A DNA stretch of 64,000 bases from Canna indica (lineage: Eukaryota > Streptophyta > Magnoliopsida > Zingiberales > Cannaceae). The stretch lies in assembly GCA_034359265.1 (NCBI GenBank), contig CP136892.1, positions 83,506,001-83,570,000 of the forward strand, given 5' to 3'. Below, one piece after another: positions 34,601 to 47,493 of this stretch. Each line of letters opens with the position of its first letter. Within the stretch, counting starts at the first letter, position 1. The notes beneath the pieces are model-generated. The model saw only the letters and a program-made list of their open reading frames with translations, was not told the origin of the DNA and made no database searches. The translations under genes and the position numbers were made by a program.

Positions 34601-37600
34601 TTCTAGATAGATGAACCTTAGTCTTAATAATAGCAGCAAGAAGATTTTCCCAAAGGGATTCCAAAACAAGATCATCGTCAGATCTCTTTTCAGCGCAGGC
34701 TATAATCTTATGACAAACCAGCTTGACAGGAACAATATCATGAGGACGTTCAGGAAGAGAGTCCACAAACCCCTAAAAAAGGTAAAAATGAGCTATATGT
34801 TATTATCTTAAATGATAGCCTGAGGACAAAATTATATACAAACACAATTCACTAATACCATTCTCCTTGATATAATTCTCGTTTTGCTTTATCTTTTATA
34901 CATTTCTTCCAGTTTGCGCTTTCGCGTTGAACTCAAATGAAACAAACATAGCAAAAACTATAGGCACCAAATTAGGAAGAAGGCACCATAATTCATTAGG
35001 AAATTTACCTTTTTGAAAAAGAATATATAACACTATAAAAGGGTTGCAGAACTTCTGATTTTAAGGCATACATTTCCTTACCTAGAAGTTTATGACATTA
35101 GTTTATAAATGTTAATAACACGTCTGTAACAATGGTTTCATTACTTGGGACAGTAACTGCATCTCGTAGAACTATAGTACCATAACTTTTATATAGATAT
35201 TAAAAATAAGTGGAAATAATCCCAATATATCTGGAAGCTTTTAGAAAACTTTACAAGAGCACCAGCGAAATTTAAAAAACCAATATATACATAGGTGAAT
35301 CAACACATACAGCTTAACTGCTGAGCCACAATGAATAAATTTCAAAGGATAGTCCTGGCAAAGGTTAAAAAATCAACCCCTCATACAGTGCAAAAAACAT
35401 TTTCATTTAACAAATTGTCGATTTTTCATATCTAAAATGCAAATGCCAAATGCCAAAGCCGGTTTTTAAAGGAAAAGTAAACCACTTACAAATTGTACTA
35501 TTGTAGAGTGTAGACTATGTTCTACGATTAGTTTTAATAGAAGTAATTCATATATAACATAGATAATCCTAACATAACCCATGCACAATATCATGAAATA
35601 TGGAAACAAATTTGTGATATGGTGGATAGATTTTAGACTCCATTAAGAACACGGCTATAGAATAGTTCTAGCAAATTCATTTTGCTTTCAAAACCCTACT
35701 AGCTACCACCTATTGAAGATGGTAGCTATCAAGTACCAATCTATGTATTATAGAGGTGTGTATTGCATTTTCTCAAAAAAGAAGAAGACAGAAAATAAGT
35801 ATCATTGTGTATGCCTTACTTCACATTTTATGTAATGATTATCAATTGGAGGAGCCAGATACTTTGACAACTCCCGAGGAAGATATCCAAGCATCGTTGT
35901 GCAACCAGAATCTGCATAAAGCACCTGTTGAAAGAAATCAACCATGTTCATAGAAAAAATTTGCTGAAAGCAAAGTACAAGAAAGAACCTTGATTGCATT
36001 CTTGTCCATAGCATTTTCAGGGTCTCTAACCATGGAAATTCTCGCTCCTTGTTGCAACTCAATATTTTCATGGAATCTTCGGCCAACAATGCAAGTCTCA
36101 AACGTTATTAAATGGTTAACATCATTGTTGCCTTGTTCATTCAATCCATCCATATTTATCTGACATATATAGGAGTTGCCTGGACCTACTCCTTTATGAC
36201 TTGTAGTACCCTCAAGTAAAGTGCTCTTCGAAGGAAGAACCTGTGTAGAACTCCCTATATATCTAGGGGAATCATCCAAGGAATCTGAAGTGCATATGTT
36301 TCTGTTTCTACTCCCAGAGAAATCTTCTCGTACTACAAGAGCACTACTATATTCATTGTCACAATTAATTTCTTTGTGTGCAATATCTACTACTTCATCA
36401 TTTATGCCATCAGGACTAGCTTCAGTTCTAGTCTGTTTGGAGAACTGGAATTGAAGAAGAGTGCATTGAGTTAATTTCCTCTTTGTTCCTCGTGTTAGGC
36501 AGGCATCTGCAAGCCATGAATTATACATAAAAATATCTAGGAATAACCATGGAAGCTCAAGATGATCAGAAAAAATCAAGTAAAATATGAAAATATAATA
36601 GCACATAACATCAGGACAAAATGGAAAAAAAACATTATGATGTATTAGCCCATCAAAATAGTTCTTTTGTGATGCTACATCTTTTTAGAGCAATACTTGA
36701 TCATTTTAGTTCGTCTGTAAATTAAGCCTATAAGTCAATTGCACATCTAACAAAATTATGGGTAAAAGAAACAAATTACAGGAGCAATGAGCTTCAAATT
36801 ACTGGCCATGTGCTCCTTCTTTGCCATCAGTTCTTGTATTTGATAGTGTATTCAGTTACAAATTAGCTAAGCTGAATTAACTAACTAAGGTTTGATTTGA
36901 GATATTGTCAAAGTAAAAAATAATAATTTAGATATGTCAAGTTAAAAGGTGTTTCCTGTGATCCGTTGTCTCACATTCTTAATCCCTTGAGGGTCCCAAG
37001 AATATTATTTGTTATCCATATATGTTCTGTTTGTTTCATCGAATAGGATAGGATATGATTGTTGTACCCTGGATATAATATCAATCTTATCTTCCTCTAA
37101 TCGTATCTCCTTCTAATCCAAGAAGGAAACAAACAAGGGATAAAATCCTCATTTATCCCACAAAACAAACATGCCCCTAATGTAGATGCAAACCACAATT
37201 TGCTTACCGATCAAGTCAGCTATACTCCTCAGTAGAAGTACCATCACCAATAATTTTCACTTTTGCAGCAAATGAATCTAGGTTTATAACTCTCATATTC
37301 ACTGTGTCAGTCGCAATACGATATTTCTTGCTACTATGAGCTAAACATGGATGCTCACATAAATTATTAAGCTGTAAGCAGCCACAGTTGTACCAAATAC
37401 CATGTTTCCTAAATTTTCTTCAATGCTTCCAAATTCCACCTAATCTTACCAAAGAGTAAACGAAGGAGTGGTCAAACTATAAGCATTTCCATCCTCTCTT
37501 TTTTTTAACAAAAAGAGTTTAGGCTTAACACTTCTCCTGAATATATCCTCTATAGTAAAGAAAAATTCAGAAAACATGGATATGTGTACGATTTATGCAT

Positions 37601-38417
37601 TAGGAACAACTAATACTAGCATCAATAGATGCGCTAACCTTCTAGAGTTTTTTAAACTGCCGTATTCTTTGGTGATTTTAAACCGGCACATATATGATAA
37701 ATGTATAAGGCAGTATGAATCAGTTGAAGGTTGTTAAAGGAATTATCTACTGAAGTCATGAATGGCTTGTAGTTCTAACTGTAGCCACCTTATCAAATCA
37801 ATATATATTTTGTCCTTTTCTTTATTGCTTTGCATAATTGTCTCCGTTTGCTCCACAACAGCAGAACCTTCTCTCCTCTTCTGCGCTTTTCCGCGAGTGA
37901 GATTGGATCCTTAATAGGTATTGGTCTCATCCACCATAAAAAAATGTTCACACTCAAATATTAGATAAATTCCGTTGAATAATGTTTGCACCCGGAGTTT
38001 GCAGAGCTTATCAATTATCTAAACAAAAAAACGAAGAAGACAACTTACCCAGATGGGAGTTGACACTGTAATCCGTCCCTCGAATCGATCTACCACAAAC
38101 CGGACAAGTAACCCACTCTTCCTCACAAACGCCGTGCCCTTTCGAGGTGGGTGTCGCTTCTTTCTCCGCCAACGATGAGGATGGTTGTATATTGGCACGG
38201 ATTCCATCTGCCGTTGAAATGTTAGGGGGGCTCTGATGGCACAGACAACCAGCTCTCTCGTTCATAACCTAGCACGATATAAGAAAGAAAACAAGAAACA
38301 GAAGGAAATCAGATAGAGGCTGACCGGCGAAGAGAGTAGTTGGGGGAGATGGAGGGATCGAGTACGGCGCCGCTTCCCGACGAGTCGCTTGAGGGACTCC
38401 CATCCGTGGAGGTGCAT
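28699..38417 (-). CDS. FAN1: Fanconi-associated nuclease 1 homologue (UBZ-HIRAN-SAP-VRR-NUC)
   Basis: Structure-specific nuclease for interstrand crosslink repair and recombination. Fifteen exons: 38417-38325, 38268-38049, 36506-35989, 35924-35820, 34772-34508, 34410-34348, 33289-33211, 33100-33010, 31635-31565, 31488-31401, 31297-31157, 31051-30828, 29913-29640, 29543-29310 and 29148-28699; 971 codons, all phases consistent. The start is chosen at GWESLKRLVGKRRR, the family N-terminus. UBZ: Cys86, Cys89, His103, Cys107. HIRAN about 240-310 (CIVGRRFHENIELQQGARIS), as in plant but not animal FAN1. SAP-like region at YSMKEILHLLNVSEMRQI, then a TPR-like middle. VRR-NUC: GMPDLLLW (Asp914) and LVEVKGQNDRLSEQQ (Glu933, Lys935), an intact PD-(D/E)xK site. 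Two splice choices (33211, 34508) rest on phase and family sequence. Confidence 0.93.
33884..34268. mobile_element. hAT-type MITE in FAN1 intron 6
   Basis: Ends TAGAGATGGCAGCAAATT and, complemented, TAGGGATGGCAGTTATATTT are inverted repeats resembling other TAGGG-ended hAT MITEs in this window. Subterminal parts are rich in GCATCCGCA-type repeats. An exact 8-bp target duplication is not visible. Confidence 0.6.
37018..37185. mobile_element. Short MITE in FAN1 intron 2
   Basis: Left side TATGTTCTGTTTGTTTCATC and complemented right side GGGCATGTTTGTTTTGTGGG form an imperfect inverted repeat; a second, inner pair is CCTTCTAATCC and GATAGGATATG-like text. It is about 165 bp, with no coding potential; limits are approximate. 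Confidence 0.45.
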
Positions 38418-38534
38418 GGCGGGTCTATGGGACGCCCTAAACATCGATGGGGATTCATACGGTCGGACTGGAGTGGAGGGCTTAATATAATATTTGGGAA
38501 GGCTCTCCCGCCATCGCTGCAACATTTGGACTAA

Positions 38535-38542
38535 TTTCGCCC
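38535..38542 (+). promoter_or_regulatory. E2F-type motif upstream of FAN1
   Basis: TTTCGCCC fits the plant E2F consensus WTTSSCSS about 120 bp upstream of the FAN1 start codon. A second near-match, TCTCCCGCC, is at 38504-38512. S-phase control of a DNA-repair gene would make sense, but binding is not shown by the sequence. Confidence 0.4.
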
Positions 38543-38599
38543 TTCCATTCCGCAACTTGTTTAGCACGACAAGTAAATTGAGAGCACGAGGGAGGGTAA

Positions 38600-40207
38600 A
38601 ACAATTAATTAATTAATTATTTAATTATTTATTTATTTAAAAAATCATAAGACTTATAAAAATTTTATGTTATATTCGTGTTTTTAAAATTCTACTATAA
38701 ATACACAATTTTTACCTCTGTTTATGTCATTTACCAAATTATCAAGCGTCGTCTTAACTTAGCTGACAGCTAATCACAGATGTAGAAATTTCAATGAGGG
38801 GACCCAATTTAAGATATAAAAATTTAATAAATATTATTTTAACTCTTCATTTTCAATATTTCTAATTAAAATCACAATTTAGTACAAATTTCTTTTTCTA
38901 TATTTATATTTTAAAAATATTGCTAAAATATTTAAATTAAAAATAATTAAAGCTCTTGTGACAAAATTTTCATCTAAATTATCCAAAGCAAATTCTACTA
39001 TGATGCAGTCGTCGCCGTACTCATCTCGAGTGCCAACTTTACGAAGTTATATGAAGAAAAATAAAAAATTAGTAAGAGATTAACAAAATTACAAATACAT
39101 ACAGAAAAATAATTGCTCTTTATTGCATTAATAGTACTTAATATTACATTAAAAGTAAAAACTAACTTGACACCATGAAGATGTATTATATAATTAATAT
39201 AGATGTATTTTAGATTTGGATTCTCAATTAAATAAATTTCACAATCATGGATGAAATATAACATAATTTTTATTCATTTTCTTTGATGCTTGATGAGAAA
39301 ATTAATTATTCAATCATATATTGAATAACTCATACGTTAAAGTTCACACAAGTTTATAGTATGAGCATGGATAATAGCATATAAAAAAAATTAAAAAAAA
39401 AATAAACCAACATGAGAGCTTTAGATGTAAAAAACTAATGGAGAAAATTTTGAATTTAGCTTATAAACTAATAGAGAAAATTTTGGAGTTAAGTGAAAAA
39501 TTAATAGAGAAATTTTTGGGAATTTTTTTAATTAAAAAATTGGATTTTATATTTAGCCATCACAAAAAAGGTAACTAATGAATATAGAAGATAAGAGATG
39601 AGATTCGAACCTAATAACTATAAGCAAAAATTTAAAATAACTAACCACTAGACTATGAATAAGTTAAAATTAATAATAGTAATACAATTTTATCATATAT
39701 TTTTTAAAAAATTATCGAATTATATTTAATATTTGATATTTTGAAAAATTTCAGAGGGCCCAGTGACCCCTTTGGCCCTAGTGTGGGTCCGCCCCTGCTG
39801 ACGACGCACGGCGCTTGACGATTTGGTAGATGACATAAATAGATGTAAAGATTATAACTATTTTTTAGACGATTACTATTATTTATAACGTCTAAATTTA
39901 CTATTAAAAAACAAATCGTCTAAATTTATAACGTTGCCATTTATAAATAGATGTATAAATATTTAGATTCATAGGTTCGAAACCTCATACCTCTAGGCAA
40001 CTTAATTATAACTATTGCCACCAACTGTGCTAGTCACAGTTGGCAAAAAAAAAAAAACTTTAAATTCATATTACTGGTAATACAAATAAATGGTTGCATA
40101 TCAAACATCTTTTTAAGCATAAAAGATAACGTAACTTTAGATATTTCTTTTTCTCTTTGAAAAAATACCGTTTTTCAAGACAATAGACTTTAATGCTTTA
40201 TATTTAA
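38600..40207. other. AT-rich intergenic DNA left of the Helitron end
   Basis: No gene. About 38790-39795 looks like a decayed DNA transposon: GGGGACCCAATTTAAGATAT on the left and GGCCCTAGTGTGGGTCCGCC on the right are familiar end-type phrases of plant MITEs, though no target duplication is resolved. 39830-40040 has short AT repeats and a poly-A run. Confidence 0.4.
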
Positions 40208-41330
40208 CTAGCTGAAGTACCCGCGCTTTGCACGATTAATTTGTAATTTTAAAAATAAGAAAATTAAAATTGAATGTTATATTTTAATATATATGTTTAT
40301 ATACAATTAGAATAGTTTGTCAAAAAAAATATGATATTTTTCATATTTTGTAATATAAACTTAATTTGAAATTATATAAATTTAAATTTAGAACTAATTT
40401 TTATAATTTTAGAAAATGATTATTTAAAATTTCAACTGTAAATTATTTTATAATTTATATTGTAAATTAAATTTTATCTATAATTTAATATTTTTAATAA
40501 TTTAAATAAAAAATCATAATTAAATAATTGTATGTCTAGATTTTTCAAGAATAAGTTACTATATTATTAATATTTTACTAAAAAAATTGAAATTAAATTT
40601 TATATTTTTAATATATTATTATATATAAATAGAATAGTATATCATTTTTTTTTATATTTTCACATTTTGTAACACAATTTTAATTTGAAATTATATAAAT
40701 TTAAATTTAAAACTATTTTTTTATATATATTTGTAGACAAATAGTTGTTTTAAACTTCAATTATAAATTAATTTTTAATTTTAATTTTAAATTAAATTTG
40801 TAACAATAATTTAATATTCATAATAATTAAAATTAAATTTTTTTAAATTCAATATTTCTATACCTATATTTTCATAAATAAGTTACAATATTATTATCAT
40901 ATTATAAAAATATATTTTTGATAATAAAAACCAATAGTAATATATTTAAATTAAATTACAATTTTAAACAATAATAAATAAACATACCATAAAGTAATAT
41001 ATATATTAATTTTGATTTATATAATTATAAAAGTGTGCACGTATATTTATATAATTTAATTTAAAATAACTATAAGTAATAATTAAATTTAAAATAAAAA
41101 TAAGAATTTAAAAGAAAAAATATGAATTATCTTATAGTAGTGATCAATAATCATTTTCAACGCTTAAAATAATATGTTCATAAAGTAATGCGATAATAAA
41201 ATAAACATAACTAGAATCAATGCAAACACAATTATTTATAGTGGTTCGATCACAATGTCTACTCCACTATCTAAGCACCCCGCTTAGAATTTCTAAACTA
41301 GTTTAACTATATTAATTAGTTTTCTTACAA
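40208..41330 (-). mobile_element. Helitron-type 3' terminus and AT-rich body
   Basis: Read on the minus strand, the sequence ends CGTGCAAAGCGCGGGTACTT then CAGCTAG followed by T. The short hairpin CGTGC/GCGCG about ten bases before a CTRR end, next to T, is the hallmark of a Helitron 3' end. The body toward higher coordinates is AT-rich and non-coding; the 5' TC end was not found, so the right limit is arbitrary. Confidence 0.6.
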
Positions 41331-41336
41331 TGAGAT

Positions 41337-44135
41337 GTCACGACCCAAAATCCAGGGTCACGTGATCGGCCGAAGTACATATCCGTACTCCGAAGCCTAC
41401 CCAACTATGAATACCAATGCGGAAATAATAATTAACAACCATGCTGAACATTGAATGCAAAAGTGTAAATGCGTAAATCCAATGAAATGTTTAGACTCCA
41501 ATATGTTTACACATTTAGATTCTGCAAATAACATATGGCAATATGCATAGACCCCTACAACTCGACTACGACCCAACGCATCACGAGATCTGCTTCCTGA
41601 GGTCGCCACCCCAGCCGCGCCACATAGGTGCATCTAGAGCTGCAAGAAAAACTCAACAACAAAAAAGAGTGTGAGTTCATAAAGAACTCAGCGAGTGGCT
41701 CGTTCCCGAGCCCTCTCCAAGTCATAAATCCAAACATATTTCATATAATTTCAATCACCAATTATTATAACCTTGATGATCCAGACATATATATATGTAC
41801 AAGTAACTCACATGAAGAGAATACTACCATAGCCATAATCTAGTAAATTATATGTTATATAGTTCATGCGAAAAGAAAAATCCAAACTAATATAGCAACC
41901 CAATGCACATGCACCCAATCCACCCATATAAGTAATAGACATACCGTGCATGACCAACAATCCAAATAAGAAATAAACATCAAATGAATAACCAACCATT
42001 CCAAACAAGCCACCCGGGTCGATCGTCGTGTGTGGCAGGCTGACGAGCTTCCCGGTCCAGGGACCCGTCGGTCCAATATCCAAGGACCCATCAGTCCAAT
42101 AATTCAGAGACCGGTCGGTCATACGAGTCAGTCACTGAGCGTTGCTCTGTCTCAGCAAGCTTCCCGCCCATGCCACTCCGAGTCGGTCGTCAGTGTGGCG
42201 GCTGATGAGCTTCCCGGTCCAAAATAATCCACCAAACACAAGCACAAACCACATTCATGACTAAGATAAATAGTAACAACCGTAAATAAACATATGTATT
42301 GGTTTAACCCAAATCTCTTTGGACCATTATAGTCCTTGCTACCAGACCCGGGTATGCGCACGCGCATCCCTAAATTGGCCCTACCCCGAGCTCTAACCTC
42401 TCAGTGGTATAACCAACCATTATTAAGTATATCACAGTACATTACAATTTTATTCACCACAATGATATTAAGTGTATAACCAACATAAACTGTATGTCTA
42501 GCATAGTCAAATTTGTAGTTTACAATCTAGCAAATTCTGAAATTTATCCATGCTCTAAACTGAATTTAACCATGCTAATATTATAAAATTTAATAAGAAT
42601 TAATTAGATAATACCAAGACGAAATGACCACTTAATCTAGAATCATTCATGCTTAAATGCCAAAATTAAGGTACAATACAAGATTCTCGTAAAATCGACA
42701 GCTAACAACCATAGGAGTCGACCCAAATTTCCAAACCACGTTTTCACCCTTGAATTATGTTTCCACACTTTTAAAAATGAAAATTAATTGTTATAATTAC
42801 AAAAATTAATTATACTTCAATCTAGACACCAAGGTGTTCAAATTAGGAATTCCATGAAGCCATTAACTCGAACTAGAAGGGGGTTGGCTCTAAACCCTAA
42901 CTACAAACCCGTCCTCTTATTCATTGAAATTTAGGAAAACAAGTCTGTAACTATTTCAATAAGAAATCCAAAAATTCTAAAAAGAATTATCACCGTAACA
43001 ACTAAGATTTCCAAGATAAACCTCTTCCCTGTATTATTATTATTATATATATATTTTCATCCGACCGGCCCTTCCTTACCTACACCTCTATTTATCTCCA
43101 ACCATTCATCAACAATGATTCATAGAGTCTCATGTAAATTTAAAATACAATCTTACCACAATACTGAAAAACATACAAAAGACCTATCGAACGATCTCAA
43201 ATCATAAATCTGACACCACCATCGCGTTCAGCACACGAAAACCTATAACTTTCATATTCATCTTTATCTCATCAGACACCTCTAAGATCAAATTCATAAA
43301 TACCCTAATAATTTATATATACCAACTCATTTCTTACGATACAGCTATCTTTTTATTTATTAATTTTTTTATAAACTCCCCTCTTCCCATCCGTCAAATG
43401 CCCCTGACGCCGCCTCTACTATTCTCTTATCTCCATGCCGAGTGGCCCTTTAGCCACTGGACGACCACCCTCTTCCATCACCTCCCTCCGCCGCCGGCCT
43501 CGCCGGCCTCTCCGCGGCCCCCGGCGCCGGCGAGGCACCGGCTACAAGCCGGAGACCACGGCGATCTCCTCACAGCAGCCGCGCCTGCTGCCACAAAGCA
43601 GGCGGTAGTGCATGCTGCCTCGTCGAGTCCGGCGTCACAGACGGGTGGAATGCCTCGCCGGTCGTCGCGATTGTCATTTCCCCTTCCGGCTATCTCCGAT
43701 TCATTCAACACACAATTTCACCACTAGTAAACTAACAGGAAATAAAAATCACAATAAAGCCACTCACCGGTAAGGAGAAACGAGATCAGGGATGCTCTCC
43801 AAGATCCTTGAGCCAATGATCACCAGCGTCGGCAACACAACCGGCGGCAAACCCCCTTGTCCGTCGCCTCCTACGTCGCCCCTCTTCAAGTGTCGCTGCT
43901 TTCATTCTTCTTCTTTTTTCTTCTTGGATGTGTGCGGTTGTAGCAACCGCACTATCCAATAAACCCCTTTTTTTACGATTCTACCCCTCACTTAACCCAA
44001 CCTCGGTTTCTACCTAAGTCGACCCACACTCGGCCCAATTGGGTTCCGATCGAGTCGTCGAACTTGACTCAACCAATAATCCAGAACATCAAATAAAATA
44101 AAATACTAAACACGCGCAAAGACCTCACCTTAAAT
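41337..44135 (-). mobile_element. Diverged relative of the 12103-14561 solo LTR, inverted
   Basis: Starting at TGTCACGACCCAAAATCC, the complement of this region follows 14561 back to about 12190: CGAAGCCTACCC, GGCTCG near the CTTACC/TTACC block, GGTCGTCAGTGTGGC (42190), CACTCACCGGTAAGG (43760), a perfect GTGCGGTTG-TAG-CAACCGCAC hairpin (43931-43953) and CCTCACTTAACCCAACC. Between the shared parts the copies differ by substitutions and indels. The far end is uncertain; faint similarity may continue near 45250-45300. No polymerase genes accompany it. Confidence 0.65.
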
Positions 44136-46800
44136 CAATTTCAAGACCTACACTCTAGGTCTTATACAAACTCAAATACAAAGAAGTAAACAAGAAAATA
44201 CAACAATAAATAGAGCGATAAATCAAGCAATAAATTACTTAGCTCCACAACAAGATTCTTAGCTTCCTCTTGATGCCTTTAATGGTTAATCAATGAAGGA
44301 ATAAAGGCAAGATCAAGGTTTTTGGCTCAAGCTAGGATTTTCACAAGATTGGCTCAATGAAGGCTTAGAATTGATCAAAAGATGGCTCAAGGAGGTTAGA
44401 GGTGATCAACATGATGAAGGGAGGCTCTCATTACTTCCTATTTATAAGCCATGAAGAGAATGTAGAGCTCTCTCTTCTCAACGGGCGATTTTTTGCCTGT
44501 TATAGCCCGCCCGTCCACCTGTCCGGTCGATCGTCGGTCGACTGGCCGAGCGATCAAAGGCAATCTGCCACTTTTGGGCAACGTTTGATCGACAGAAATG
44601 CCGCTGGTCAACCAGTCGGTCGACCGAACTTGGGCAGGGCAGACTACTTGTTTGCTTGGTTTTTTTTTGCTTATTTGCTCGTTTCTGGTTCCGTCTTCGC
44701 TAAGTCTACTTATATAACATTTTCTTAACTTCAAGTTAATAACTTTAAAATATAAATATTATATAAGGATTACCCCACATTTGGATTCAATAAAAATATC
44801 TAAAAAATCAAAATCCTTAAAAATGAAAATCTAATTTTTGGGGTCTAATACAATTTCCGAAAAATAAAAATTTTCTAATCTCCTAGGTCAAGTATGGGTA
44901 GGCTAAAGGCTTCCAAAAAAATCCTTAAAAATAACTCGTTATCTAGTTTTAACCCAATGAACAATTACTGCCATTTTTTGTGTCAAGAAAATGTCTATGT
45001 CATATAGCCCTCCAAGAAGCTCCCTAGGCTTAGTGAATTTCAGGGCGATTTTCGAGTTTTCATTTTTTGGAATTCGAAATTGATTTTTGGGTTCTTTGCA
45101 TCATAAAGAGGATTACAACATAAACTAGACACCCTAGATGTAAACTTTAACTTTCCGAAGAATCCCGAGCGTCGACGAGCGTCCTTGACGATTTCTCCGA
45201 TTTTTCCGATCGCGGACGTCGAGCACTAACCAATATGGAACCTGAAAATATTTCTCAATAAAATTTTAGTTCCATGTTTTTTATCATCAAAACCGAGATT
45301 AAGATCAAGAAAGAAAACCTTAGGCCAACAACATCTTCAAAGTAAAATTTTTTGGATAAAAAGTTTAAATTAATAATTTTAAAAATAGAAAAATTAAAAC
45401 CATTTCAAAACAAATAATACTATATAGGTTTTTAACAAAAAATATATAGAAAAAATAAAATGAGAAACTATTAATAATTTTAAGGATAAACACCAAATAT
45501 AATGCAAATATAAAATTAAAATATGTCAATTAAAAATTTATATGTATAGATAATTAATTCAAAAATAAGAAATTTGAAATAATTTAAGTTTTTTTAAAAA
45601 ATAATGGAAAAATAATATTTCATAAATACAAAAGTAATATAAAAAATAATTATATACATTAAAAAATTAATTTATATAGATTCAATTATCAAAAAATAAA
45701 AATACAAAAATAATAATATGTTTATGGATAAAATCAAATATAATATAAATATAAGAACATAATAATAATTTAAAAAAATATTTAAATTGTTCTAAGCTAC
45801 ATAAATATTTTGGTTTTGAAATACTATTTTTTCATTAACAAACCCAAAAAAATGCTATCTCAAAATCCAAAAATTAATATAAAAAAAACATTTAACATTA
45901 TTATTCAAAAAATAATAAATACAAAATTAAAAATATCAAAATAGGTGCATATAAAAAAAAATAAGTAGAGTAAAAACTTTTATTCTAAATTTAAGTGGTT
46001 TAAAAATTTGGGAGGAAAATAATTAGATAGAAAAAATTTAGGTGGGGAAAGTGGCAAAATTTTGAGGGGATAAAATTTTGACGCAAATAATATGTTGCAT
46101 ATATAGGAAATTTGAAATTATTTAAGTTTTTTTTTTAAAATAAAAAAATGATATTTTGTAAACATAAAAGTAATTTAAAAAATTATTATATATATTAAAA
46201 AATTAATTTATATAAATTTCAATGATCAAATAATTTAAAAATGCAAAAATTAATAAAAAAATTATGGATAAAAATTAAATATAATATAAGTATAAGATAA
46301 TAAGGTGAAAAAAATAAAAAATAAGATATTTAAATTATTCTAAACTTATAATTTTTTAGGTTTTGAAATACTATTTTTCAATAACAAACTCAAAATTCAA
46401 AAACTAATATAAAATTTTTTCATAAATAAAAGATATTTATAATTATTATTCAAAAAAGAATAAATACAAAATTAAAAATATAAAAATAAGTGCATATAGA
46501 GAAATTAAATAAGGTAAAAAAAATTATTACAAATTTAAATGGGCTAAAAATTTGAGAAAAAAAAATTAGATGAAAAAAAATGAAAAGAGCGAAAATAAAT
46601 GTAAAAATTTGAGGAAGTAAAAAAACATTAAGCAGGAAGAAATTATTTTGTTTATATATATAGATTCCCAAATATTTGTCAATTATTTAATAATAATTTT
46701 GACCTTATGAGTTACCGGCAGCGATATTTGACGTCAATTCAAATGTTAAAATGCCACAATGACAAAATATAGCAAGGAGCTAGCAAAGCCGATCTGATTT
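44136..46800. other. Intergenic DNA without recognised genes
   Basis: 44136-45300 has moderate GC content with CGATCG/GGTCGAC-rich phrases near 44510-44640, possibly part of an LTR retrotransposon related to the neighbouring LTR. 45300-46680 is extremely AT-rich, with long purine/A runs and repeated phrases such as AAAAATTAATATAAAA. No terminus or coding sequence could be supported. Confidence 0.35.
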
Positions 46801-47493
46801 TTCTTTAATTTTTTGCTTTATTCGATTATTCAAATATCTTCCTGAACCCTAAATCCGCTTGCATTCGGCGGTTTTATTCTTACCAAATTAACTCGAAAAG
46901 AACTAGAAATGCTTATCGAGAACCACTCTTCGCTGCCCTCAATTACAAGCCACCAACGACATCCTGATATGCTTAGACCACTTCACAGTTGGGGCGTCAG
47001 ATCATACTATACACAAAGATTAACTGCCAAACTTCAACAGCAGAATAATTTCTCATAAAACATAAAATTTATCAACTAAATTCCAATATTGAGTGACAAT
47101 ACTGTTGACTCTCCAGTTGTGCACAAACAAGTTAAAACAGGAATCAAAATTATAGTAATCAGCACTGACACAGAAAACATAAGTAAAACAAACATCCAAT
47201 CAGATTGGGGAGATAAAATAGGATTCCTAGTTTACCCACGTTTCTATAAAAAACATGAACTGCTATGAGACAACCTTATTTATCCAACTGCTAAAGATCT
47301 TATTATCTACCCAGATAATTGGTTGTCTGAATTAGTAAAGAAAATTTATCTGCTCAAGGAGAAAAAAATTGTAAAATATGAGAAAAAGAAACTTAAAAGC
47401 TTTGATTTAAATACCTGAATGGGGTGTTACACATGGACAGCTATTTATCATAATACAAACAAGGAATACACCAAAAAGGCAGAGATCAAACTT
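46801..47493. other. Region downstream of ALY (3' UTR side)
   Basis: Lies beyond the ALY stop codon (minus strand), so the part close to 47493 is its 3' untranslated region. No clear polyadenylation signal position could be chosen, and no other gene is recognised. Confidence 0.4.

Noticed and set aside
43398..43727. Pro/Ala-rich 109-codon open frame
   Set aside because: It lies within the diverged LTR, has compositional bias from GC-rich repeats and is open on both strands.
46450..46671. Phe/Ile-rich open frame resembling a membrane protein
   Set aside because: It is a translation of A/T runs in non-coding AT-rich DNA, with no start context or neighbours.
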